64,000 nt of DNA from Marinomonas foliarum. GTDB taxonomy: Bacteria; Pseudomonadota; Gammaproteobacteria; Pseudomonadales; Marinomonadaceae. The notes beneath the pieces were generated by a model that was given only the letters and a program-made list of their open reading frames with translations, had not been told where the DNA came from and did no database searches. This document shows, in pieces, positions 57,428 through 64,000 of the stretch. The DNA lies in contig NZ_QPJQ01000017.1 of NCBI RefSeq assembly GCF_003337275.1, forward strand, positions 1 through 64,000, written 5' to 3'. The position numbers and the translations under genes were made by a program. Position 1 is the first letter of the stretch. Each line of letters begins with the position of its first letter.

Positions 57428-58609
57428 TTACTTCACAGGTACAATTTGATCATTAACAAACTGGGTGAAAACGTAATCGTCTGGACCAATAGCATCGTGT
57501 TGATCATGACTGAATGGTTTATTAAAGGTTTTTATCAAGCCAGTGTAAGATTCAATTGCATAATAACCATTACGGATATCTTTGCCTTTCGTAGAGCCAG
57601 CATTTTCGATAGCTAAAGCTGTCAGATGCATAGCATCGTAAGCATTTGCAATACCTACCGCTGGCGTCACATCCGCAGTTGATTTAATTTCAGGGTATTT
57701 TGCTTGTAGCTCAGAGAATACTTCGCCCCCTTTGCCTGATGCTGTATCTGTAAATACAAAGGTTTGAATGAAATGCACACGATCGGCTGTTGGACCTGCT
57801 AACTCACCAAAACGACCACCTGCAGGCCCCCAATGAGAGACAACAGGCACATCCCACCCCATTCGCTCTAATGATTTTACAACTTGAGCAGACGGTGCAA
57901 CGTTAGCTACCATTAATAGAGTATCCGTACCTTTTTCTCTTAAACGCGTTAATTGTGGAACAACATCCAAATCACTTGATTCAATACGCTCTATACCTGT
58001 ATAGGCAATGTCTCGAGACTCTAGCGCAGCTTTGAAACCTTGCTCGTTTGATTCACCCCAAGGGTTATTGATCAAAATCATGCCTGGTTTTTTCATCGCA
58101 TAGTTCTTTATAGCGTATTTCACTAAGGCCTCATCAACAATTTCATCTACCGCTGACACACGAAAAACATAGTTCTCCTTCGCACCATTCTTGGTAATAG
58201 GTGTTCCTGCAGCCCAAACCCCCATAAACGGAAACTTCATTTGATTAGCCAACGGAACAATAGCCATTGATACAGGTGTATCTAAACCACCAAACAAAAC
58301 CGCAACCTTTTCTCTTTGGATTAATTCACGAGCAGCAAGTAACCCTTTAGATGGATTGCTTTCATCATCCCGACGAATCAACTCTAGAGGGCGCCCTAAA
58401 ACACCACCGCTAGTATTAATTTCGTCAATAGCAATAGTAAGGCCTCGAGTAATAGCCTCACCTGACTTTGCAGACTGCCCTGAAAGTGCAGCCACTAAAC
58501 CAATTTTGATAGGTTCTGCTGCATGAACATTTATAGAACTAACCAGTAAAGCTGCACTGGCAAGGCAAAAAGTTTTTTTTACGGTTGTTTTTAATTTTTC
58601 AAAGATCAT
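57428..58609 (-). CDS. LivK-type periplasmic substrate-binding protein
   Basis: 393 aa. Signal peptide (KKTFCLASAALLVSSINVHA, cut before AEP), then the type I periplasmic-binding-protein start IKIGLVAALSGQSAKSGEAI and GVLGRPLELIRRDDESNPSK. GAGAGG precedes ATG 58609. It is the first gene of the uptake operon; two copies of the GntR palindrome lie 22-54 bp upstream of its start. Ligand not evident, although such proteins often bind amides, urea-like compounds or amino acids. Confidence 0.88.
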   Translation of the reverse strand: MIFEKLKTTVKKTFCLASAALLVSSINVHAAEPIKIGLVAALSGQSAKSGEAITRGLTIAIDEINTSGGVLGRPLELIRRDDESNPSKGLLAARELIQREKVAVLFGGLDTPVSMAIVPLANQMKFPFMGVWAAGTPITKNGAKENYVFRVSAVDEIVDEALVKYAIKNYAMKKPGMILINNPWGESNEQGFKAALESRDIAYTGIERIESSDLDVVPQLTRLREKGTDTLLMVANVAPSAQVVKSLERMGWDVPVVSHWGPAGGRFGELAGPTADRVHFIQTFVFTDTASGKGGEVFSELQAKYPEIKSTADVTPAVGIANAYDAMHLTALAIENAGSTKGKDIRNGYYAIESYTGLIKTFNKPFSHDQHDAIGPDDYVFTQFVNDQIVPVK

Positions 58610-58630
58610 AAAATACCCTCTCGTTGATTA

Positions 58631-58663
58631 ATTGCTAGCTATTATGTATTAATTGCTAGCAAT
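58631..58663. promoter_or_regulatory. Two GntR operator candidates upstream of the LivK-type gene
   Basis: ATTGCTAGCTAT (58631-58642, imperfect) and ATTGCTAGCAAT (58652-58663, perfect palindrome) have centres 21 bp apart, two helical turns. They lie between the divergent LivK-type and SnoaL-like genes and match the site before the GntR gene. Confidence 0.65.
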
Positions 58664-58779
58664 ATAGATGCCAAGCTTTATTGGGGGGTATTTATAGATA
58701 AAACGCACTACCTGAGAGCAAAATGAAAAAAAACGCACTAGTTAAGCCCGTAAATTAATTGCAGAGGAATAATAAACAC

Positions 58780-59187
58780 ATGACTGAATTAGAAAGCGCA
58801 ATTGAGGTAGTCAGTAACTTCTTAACTTTTTCAATGGTTCCAGACCCAGAAAAAGCAGCTACATTTATGAGTGAAGATGTAAAAATCACTTTTACTGGCC
58901 GCAGAGAAATGGCGAATACTCAAGCGATAACATCATTCAACAAAGATCGTTATTTGTGGGTAAAAAAATCAATAAAGCAATATGATGCTGTGCAAAAAGA
59001 CGATCATTGTGTCGTGTACTCTATTGGTTTTTTATATGGTCAATGGCCAAATGGACAAGAATTTCATGGAAATCGATACACTGATCGCTTCGAAGTCCGA
59101 AATGGAAAAATAACCAAAATGGACGTCTTAAACGATAGCGCAGAATGGATTCTAGCACCTCAAATAAATAGGGTAAGTGAATATTAA
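58780..59187 (+). CDS. SnoaL/NTF2-like small protein
   Basis: 135 aa. NTF2-like cone fold pattern: ESAIEVVSNFLTFSMVPDPE, FMSEDVKITFTGRREMANTQ, NRYTDRFEVRNGKITKMDVL. ATG 58780 has AGAGGA about 10 nt upstream (TTG 58759 discounted). Divergent from the LivK-type operon and sharing the operator region, so it probably acts in the same pathway, as isomerase or cyclase-like enzyme (inference). Confidence 0.75.
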   Translation: MTELESAIEVVSNFLTFSMVPDPEKAATFMSEDVKITFTGRREMANTQAITSFNKDRYLWVKKSIKQYDAVQKDDHCVVYSIGFLYGQWPNGQEFHGNRYTDRFEVRNGKITKMDVLNDSAEWILAPQINRVSEY

Positions 59188-59228
59188 ACAAGATCTGTAA
59201 ATACCGCTATGCCTACTTAGAGAGCATT

Positions 59229-59263
59229 TAAGATTAGGGGAATTCCCACATCCCCTAATCTTA
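59229..59263. terminator. Bidirectional terminator
   Basis: TAAGATTAGGGGA and TCCCCTAATCTTA form a perfect 13-bp stem with a 9-nt loop between the SnoaL-like and flavoprotein genes. No long T-run. Confidence 0.65.
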
Positions 59264-59312
59264 CTCAACTACTATAAAACTGCTTCACTAACGATCTAAT
59301 TTCAAAAACACT

Positions 59313-60491
59313 TTAAACATATTGCCCAGCACAAAAACCACTCGCCCAGGCCCATTGGAAATTATAGCCGCCAAGCCAGCCGGTCACATCGAGCACTTCA
59401 CCTATAAAGTAGAGACCTTTTTGTTTTTGTGATTCAAAAGTTTTCGAAGACACTTCGTTGGTGTTTACGCCACCTAGGGTTACTTCTGCAGTGCGATAGC
59501 CTTCGGTGCCATTAGGAGAAATGTCAAAGTTCGCGAGATAATTGAACAAACTGTCGATCTGTTCGTTCGAGGTTTGTGCGCTGCGCTCAGTTAACCAAGG
59601 GAATTCAGTTTTTATTAGCTCTACCAATCGCTTTGGCAAAACATTAGACAAAAAGCCCTCGTAGCTCTTTTTCGGAGTACTTTGGCGAATATCAAGTAAG
59701 TCGACTAACGACAAGGTCGGAGCAATATTAATGCTAAGGGCTTCGCCTGGCTGCCAAAAATTGGTGATTTGTAATATGGATGGACCGCTCACGCCACGGT
59801 GAGTAAACAACATTGGCTCTTGGAAAGTGACGCCATTTGCCGTTGCGGATATTTCACAGGCAATACCTGATAGCTCAGAAAATTGTGCTTTACGATCTGG
59901 CTGTACAGTAATAGGTACCAAGCTAGCACGTGTCGATAAAATATCATGTCCAACTTGCTTGGCTATATCGTAACCAAAACCTGTAGCGCCCATGGTAGGA
60001 ATTGATAAACCACCTGTGGCAACCACAAGCGATTTACAAACAAAGTCTCCTTGATTAGTTTTAACAACGGTCTGCCCGTCTTGAAAATCAATATTATGAA
60101 TTTTTGTGTTTAACTTTAGCTCTGCACCAGACCACTCAAGTTCAGTCAGTAAAATATCAAGCAGGTCTTTTGCGGAGTGTTCACAGAATAATTGCCCTGG
60201 CGTTTTCTCAACATAGTCCAGACCATGGCGATCCACGAGATCAACAAAGTCTTGAGATGAAAAGCGACGTAGTGCAGAAATGCAAAAGTGTGGGTTTTCA
60301 GATAAGAAATGTTTAGGGGCAGCATCCAAGTTTGTGAAGTTACAACGTCCACCACCGGACATCAGAATTTTTTTCCCCGCTTTATTGGCGTGATCCAACA
60401 CCACTACTTTTTTACCACGGTAAGCCGCAGTCGCCGCACACATTAAACCAGACGCTCCGGCACCAATTACGATCACATCAACGTTATCCAC
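59313..60491 (-). CDS. HI0933-family FAD-binding oxidoreductase (BaiN/RdsA-like)
   Basis: 392 aa flavoprotein. FAD motif VDVIVIGAGASGLMCAATAA, then GKKILMSGGGRCNFTNLDA, the VVATGGLSIPTMGATGFGY dinucleotide motif and C-terminal EVLDVTGWLGGYNFQWAWAS. Function in this group is unclear (redox). Start GTG 60491 is preferred because AAAGAGG lies 6 nt before it, whereas TTG 60497 has none. A copy of its last 66 bp lies at 51480-51547. Confidence 0.88.
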   Translation of the reverse strand: MDNVDVIVIGAGASGLMCAATAAYRGKKVVVLDHANKAGKKILMSGGGRCNFTNLDAAPKHFLSENPHFCISALRRFSSQDFVDLVDRHGLDYVEKTPGQLFCEHSAKDLLDILLTELEWSGAELKLNTKIHNIDFQDGQTVVKTNQGDFVCKSLVVATGGLSIPTMGATGFGYDIAKQVGHDILSTRASLVPITVQPDRKAQFSELSGIACEISATANGVTFQEPMLFTHRGVSGPSILQITNFWQPGEALSINIAPTLSLVDLLDIRQSTPKKSYEGFLSNVLPKRLVELIKTEFPWLTERSAQTSNEQIDSLFNYLANFDISPNGTEGYRTAEVTLGGVNTNEVSSKTFESQKQKGLYFIGEVLDVTGWLGGYNFQWAWASGFCAGQYV

Positions 60492-60497
60492 AACCAA

Positions 60498-60778
60498 CCT
60501 CTTTGCTTATTTGTGGCTGCATTATAGTGTCTAGCTCATTTATTGCCATCGAATCAGATGACTTTTGTATCAAATTACAGCAAAAAAAGAACATCAAAAT
60601 CTTGTCCACAGAAACCGTTAAGAAGGCTGTGGGAATCATTAAAAACCCCTTTAAATTCAATCAAGTAAATAAAATCAAACATTATTTTTTAATTTTTTAA
60701 AAAACCTTATCTAGGTCAAAATCAATAATTTTTTCTAGAAATGCAAACTATTTTTAAAAAAGTCTCTGTACAAATTAA
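60498..60778. other. AT-rich intergenic region
   Basis: No gene-sized frame is convincing. A short inverted repeat (TCCACAG at 60605 region and CTGTGGG near 60628) lies within it, and the DNA is very AT-rich from 60650. LexA boxes follow. Confidence 0.5.
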
Positions 60779-60812
60779 CTGTCTGGATATACAGTACTGT
60801 ATAAATAAACAG
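60779..60812 (+). promoter_or_regulatory. Two tandem LexA (SOS) boxes
   Basis: CTGTCTGGATATACAG (60779-60794) and CTGTATAAATAAACAG (60797-60812) both fit CTG-N10-CAG, the gammaproteobacterial LexA consensus; the second is embedded in TACTGTATAAATAAACAGTA, very close to the optimal site. The pair ends 24 nt before the ATG at 60837. Confidence 0.85.
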
Positions 60813-60836
60813 TAAAGATATTTTAAGGATGTAGAT

Positions 60837-61421
60837 ATGATCAAGCTATTAAGCCCTACTCATAATATTCATAAAATCGTACTTCTAGGCGTTATTGCTT
60901 TGGCTTTGTACGCGCCAGCTAAAGACCTTATTAAGTTTTCTGAAACACATTTTTCAAAAGAAAGTATTCAGATCATCGATGCATCATTTGGTACTAATAT
61001 GCCTTGGCAGGAAGCGAGCTCTTCTTATGTCAAAGTGAATCAAAATGCACAAACAAGCCTTTCTCGCTCACAAATCATCTATACAAAATTACGTTTTAGT
61101 AATCCGACATCAGAACCTCAAACATACCGTAAAATTTGGCTTAACTTTTCTCATGAGAATGGCGATCAGGAATACACTACTGATTACACCTTATATAACT
61201 CAGAAACTCGCCAGCGATTGATTGGACAATCTATTCAATTGGGACCAGATAGTAGTATTGATGTGGTTGCTGCTTATCGCTTTATTCCAAGCTATAAACA
61301 TAAATCACCCGTTAGTATGAGTGTTTCTTGGGAAGGCCAAAGTTTATTGAGAGATAAAGCATGTGAATATAGTCTTCACAATACAGCCGGAAATACATTT
61401 CAATATCAGTGCGGACAATAG
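60837..61421 (+). CDS. Exported protein of unknown function, predicted SOS-regulated
   Basis: 194 aa. One hydrophobic N-terminal segment (HKIVLLGVIALALYAPAKDL, about residues 12-31) that is a signal anchor or signal peptide; the rest is soluble and beta-rich (SQIIYTKLRFSNPTSEPQTY, YRKIWLNFSHENGDQEYTTD), with two Cys near the C-terminus (KACEYSL, FQYQCGQ) that may form a disulfide. No family recognised. AAGGATG precedes the ATG. Two LexA boxes upstream imply induction by DNA damage. Its stop is about 100 nt before the imelysin gene, which has its own Fur-like box. Confidence 0.75.
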   Translation: MIKLLSPTHNIHKIVLLGVIALALYAPAKDLIKFSETHFSKESIQIIDASFGTNMPWQEASSSYVKVNQNAQTSLSRSQIIYTKLRFSNPTSEPQTYRKIWLNFSHENGDQEYTTDYTLYNSETRQRLIGQSIQLGPDSSIDVVAAYRFIPSYKHKSPVSMSVSWEGQSLLRDKACEYSLHNTAGNTFQYQCGQ

Positions 61422-61456
61422 CGCAAACACAGAAAACGCAAAAAACATGCAAGAAA

Positions 61457-61475
61457 GTTATTGATAATCGTTTTT
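61457..61475 (+). promoter_or_regulatory. Fur-box-like site before the imelysin gene
   Basis: GTTATTGATAATCGTTTTT agrees with GATAATGATAATCATTATC at 13 of 19 positions. It lies 44 nt upstream of the imelysin start, consistent with iron repression. Confidence 0.55.
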
Positions 61476-61519
61476 ATCTCCAATATTATGCAAGCACAAA
61501 TAATTTTGGAGCCTCAAAC

Positions 61520-62815
61520 ATGAAACGATTGTTAACCCCCATCGCAATGTGCGTTACAGGTGCGATGCTTACAGCGTGTGGACCAGCCACAGTAAAACAA
61601 GAGTCTAGCGCCATTACTGCAGATTCCGTTGTTGTTCATTACGCTGATATTGCAGAAGCAGTTTATAGTGACTCACTAACTACAGCGAAAACGTTACGCT
61701 CCTCTATCGATACTTTTTTAGCCAATCCAACAGAAGCTAATTTGAAAGCAGCTCGAACCTCTTGGATTGCAGCTCGCGTTCCTTACCAACAAAGTGAAGT
61801 CTATCGTTTTGGCAATGCAATCGTTGATGATTGGGAAGGCAAGGTAAATGCTTGGCCACTGGATGAAGGCCTAATCGATTATGTTGCAGCCGATAGCTAC
61901 GGCACAGAATCCGATCTAAACCCACTTTATGCCGCTAATGTTATCGCATCTAAAAGCCTTATTATCGGCGGCGAGAAAGTCGATACCACTCATATCACCC
62001 CTGAGCTTATTGCCAACAGCCTCCAAGAAGCTGATGGCGTAGAAGCAAATGTTGCCAGTGGTTATCACGCCATTGAATTTTTGCTATGGGGTCAAGATCT
62101 AAATGGCACAAACCCTGGTGCTGGCGAACGCCCTGCTACCGATTTCGATCTTAATAACTGTACTAATGGTAACTGCGATCGTCGTCGTGACTACTTAGTT
62201 GCGGCTACCGACTTGCTGATTTCTGACTTAGAAGAAATGGCTAACAATTGGAAAAATGGTGGTGCTGCACGTGTTGCCTTACTTGAGCAAACACCAGAAC
62301 AAGGCCTATCCACTATCTTAACTGGCATGGGAAGCTTGGCGTATGGTGAATTAGGTGGTGAGCGTACTAAACTTGGCTTAATGCTTCATGACCCTGAAGA
62401 AGAGCATGACTGTTTTTCTGACAACACTCATTGGTCACATTACTATGACGCCAAAGGCATCAAAAATGCTTACCTAGGTGAATACAAACGTGTCGATGGT
62501 AGCTGGGTAAAAGGCGCATCTCTATCTAATCTTGTATCTAAACAAAACCCTCAGTTAGATTCAGAAATGAAGCAAAAGCTAAATGAAACAGAAGCGGCTG
62601 CTCAAGCAATGGTAGATGCGGCTAAAAAAGGCCAAACTTTTGATGTGCTTATTGCAATGAATAACACTAAAGGCAATCAACTCGTCCAAACTTTTGTTGA
62701 TTCCTTAGTTAATGAAACCCGTACTACTGAAGCGATTATTCATCAACTGGACCTACAAGGCATTGCGCTTGAAGGATCAGATAGCCTAGATAACCCTGGC
62801 GCTGTGTTTGAATAA
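61520..62815 (+). CDS. Imelysin-family iron-regulated lipoprotein (IrpA/M75)
   Basis: 431 aa from ATG 61520; the longer frame from 61409 has no signal peptide. Lipobox LTAC near residue 19 after MKRLLTPIAMCVTGAMLTAC. Imelysin-like motif GYHAIEFLLWGQDLNGTNPG (GxHxxE pattern) and the helical bundle repeat around YQQSEVYRFGNAIVDDWEGK. Members sit in the cell envelope and are implicated in iron handling. Adjacent to a di-heme DUF1111 protein gene, a common pairing. Confidence 0.9.
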   Translation: MKRLLTPIAMCVTGAMLTACGPATVKQESSAITADSVVVHYADIAEAVYSDSLTTAKTLRSSIDTFLANPTEANLKAARTSWIAARVPYQQSEVYRFGNAIVDDWEGKVNAWPLDEGLIDYVAADSYGTESDLNPLYAANVIASKSLIIGGEKVDTTHITPELIANSLQEADGVEANVASGYHAIEFLLWGQDLNGTNPGAGERPATDFDLNNCTNGNCDRRRDYLVAATDLLISDLEEMANNWKNGGAARVALLEQTPEQGLSTILTGMGSLAYGELGGERTKLGLMLHDPEEEHDCFSDNTHWSHYYDAKGIKNAYLGEYKRVDGSWVKGASLSNLVSKQNPQLDSEMKQKLNETEAAAQAMVDAAKKGQTFDVLIAMNNTKGNQLVQTFVDSLVNETRTTEAIIHQLDLQGIALEGSDSLDNPGAVFE

Positions 62816-62894
62816 ATAATTGTTTACAATAAAAGCTCTAATAAAAGTCAGGGAAGACTTTGTCATCTAGTCAGTTAATGGTATTTGTCTATTT

Positions 62895-64000
62895 ATGACA
62901 GCGTATTATAGAAAATTGTGCTTTCTCATAGCTGGCGTTTACGCCAGCTTTTTTTGTTTCCAGAATCTTGCCATTGCCGACAACTATTCTAAACCTCTTG
63001 CCGGAATTGGAATTGAAGACAAACTCGATTTCCATATAGGAAAGAACGTCTTTCAAAAGCTATGGGTACCCTCACCGTCATCAACAACAGCCAGTGATGG
63101 TTTAGGCCCTTTATTTAACACTCGCTCTTGTAACAATTGCCATATCAATAACGGCCGCGGTCATGCTCCTGAAGAAAATGTTAGTGGCGTATCTGTACCG
63201 TCTTTCTTAATACGCCTTGGAAAGTCTTATCCAGCTTCATACACACCGCCTCAAAATATTTACCCTCATATTGGAGACGAACATTACGGACATCAATTTC
63301 AAGGCCAAAGCTCACCTGGTATTCAGCCTGAGGGAGATTATTACCTCACTTACGACACGCATATTGAAACATTAAAAGACAACACCAAGGTCGAGTTAAG
63401 AAGCCCAAATCTCCACTGGCACACTCTTAATTATGGTAATTTTGAAAAAAGCACTCGGTTCACCATGCTGACCTCACCAGCGTTAATAGGAATGGGCTTA
63501 CTCGGTAATATCCCAGCGAAAGACATTATTGCCAAGGCAGATCCAGACGATAGTAACAACGATGGTATAAGCGGTCGCGTTAGCTGGATAAAAAATGGAG
63601 ACAATATCCTTGTAGGCCGTTTTGGCTATAAGGCATCGATGCCCACGGTTAGCGCACAAAATCAGTCAGCCTTTAACACTGACTTAGGACTATCAACACC
63701 ATTAAACCCATCACCCTACGGTGACTGCACTGAATTTCAAAGAGATTGCCTAGAAAGCCCAACAGGCAATAGCCCACATTTAGACAATTTAGAAGTCGAC
63801 AAACAACAGACTAGATTGGTAGATTTGTTTGTATCTCTGTCTTCCCCCCCTGCAATGCGCAACTTGTCTAATAAAACATTTTTAGAGGGCAAACGTTTTT
63901 TTGATGATGGCGGCTGTGCTAGCTGCCACACACCGAAAATGAAAACCGGCAGTAGCTCAGAATTTTCCATTTTAAACAATCGGACCTTCTACCCTTTTAC
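62895..64000 (+). CDS. Di-heme oxidoreductase-family (DUF1111) protein, cut by window end
   Basis: Open from ATG 62895 through the end of the window. Signal peptide-like start (KLCFLIAGVYASFFCFQNLA), then the first haem motif RSCNNCHINNGRGH and a second GGCASCHTPKMKTGS, with LLGNIPAKDIIAKADPDDSN and DGISGRVSWI. It resembles the thiol-oxidoreductase/di-haem cytochrome family next to imelysin genes. Ribosome-binding site weak. A terminator-like hairpin overlaps the signal-peptide codons. Confidence 0.85.
   Translation, partial: MTAYYRKLCFLIAGVYASFFCFQNLAIADNYSKPLAGIGIEDKLDFHIGKNVFQKLWVPSPSSTTASDGLGPLFNTRSCNNCHINNGRGHAPEENVSGVSVPSFLIRLGKSYPASYTPPQNIYPHIGDEHYGHQFQGQSSPGIQPEGDYYLTYDTHIETLKDNTKVELRSPNLHWHTLNYGNFEKSTRFTMLTSPALIGMGLLGNIPAKDIIAKADPDDSNNDGISGRVSWIKNGDNILVGRFGYKASMPTVSAQNQSAFNTDLGLSTPLNPSPYGDCTEFQRDCLESPTGNSPHLDNLEVDKQQTRLVDLFVSLSSPPAMRNLSNKTFLEGKRFFDDGGCASCHTPKMKTGSSSEFSILNNRTFYPF
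62930..62956 (+). terminator. Terminator-like hairpin inside the DUF1111 signal-peptide codons
   Basis: AGCTGGCGT-TT-ACGCCAGCT followed by TTTTTTT: a textbook intrinsic terminator about 115 nt after the imelysin stop codon, but within codons 12-21 of the next open frame. It may trim imelysin transcripts or attenuate the downstream gene. Confidence 0.75.

Noticed and set aside
60602..60634. DnaA-box-like TTGTCCACA with an inverted repeat
   Set aside because: A single mismatched box is far too little for an origin, and no dnaA, dnaN or gidA gene is near.
1..64000. CRISPR arrays, tRNA or rRNA genes, insertion sequences
   Set aside because: No regularly spaced repeats, cloverleaf-like sequence, rRNA motif or transposase frame was recognised by eye; this is not an exhaustive search.

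Overview
The window looks like chromosomal DNA of a marine gammaproteobacterium, most likely Oceanospirillales and Marinomonas-like. This is inferred from moderate GC, the dnaX-ybaB-recR-rnd-ycgL-ycgN order, and the presence of hrpA, radD, trhO, yejK and an NspS/MbaA-type polyamine-signalling pair. No rRNA, tRNA, CRISPR array, transposase or integrase was seen.

Layout. 1-3.4 kb: secreted endonuclease I, a hypothetical gene broken at an A9 tract, and two remnants of a phage Rha-family gene flanking a small membrane-protein gene. 3.4-7.3 kb: dusA, tal, a sugar O-acetyltransferase and a PQQ-type sugar dehydrogenase. 7.3-16.8 kb: GGDEF-EAL protein with its PotD-like partner, mlaA, hrpA, and cysK divergent from hrpA. 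16.9-17.9 kb: a small hypothetical gene and a hicAB toxin-antitoxin pair. 18.1-25.9 kb: an eight-gene minus-strand convoy (dnaX, ybaB, recR, rnd, ycgL, ycgN, VWA protein, YafJ-like amidotransferase). 26.1-37.8 kb: mostly housekeeping and small conserved genes (lipoprotein, trhO, 2OG oxygenase, radD, TetR, DUF1499, DTW enzyme, DUF2947, HAD phosphatase, yejK, glyoxalase, OmpA-like). 38-45.3 kb: EamA exporter, 8-oxoguanine-deaminase-like amidohydrolase, BCCT transporter, CocE hydrolase and a LysR regulator. 45.4-48.5 kb: HIBADH-type reductase followed by a TetR/epimerase divergent pair and a broken copy of the reductase 3' end. 48.6-51.4 kb: acnA. 51.5-59.2 kb: a catabolic/uptake island with a GntR regulator, cytosine-deaminase-like amidohydrolase, a fused LivM-LivG-LivF protein, LivH, a LivK-type binding protein and a SnoaL-like protein. 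59.3-64 kb: HI0933-family flavoprotein, an exported protein behind two LexA boxes, and an iron-type module (Fur-like box, imelysin lipoprotein, di-heme DUF1111 protein running off the end).

Most notable signals: (1) three loci share one architecture, in which a gene is followed by an inserted module and then by a 5'-truncated copy of that gene's 3' end (Rha at 1.9-3.2 kb, reductase at 46.2-48.5 kb, flavoprotein at 51.5 and 59.3 kb). This suggests repeated additive (Campbell-like) integration without a visible recombinase. (2) Two perfectly spaced CTG-N10-CAG LexA boxes precede an unrecognised exported protein. (3) The palindrome ATTGCTAGCAAT occurs before the GntR gene and the LivK-type gene, defining a likely regulon. 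(4) An A9 tract in dnaX is followed by early stops in both other frames, a plausible slippage site for a gamma-type subunit.
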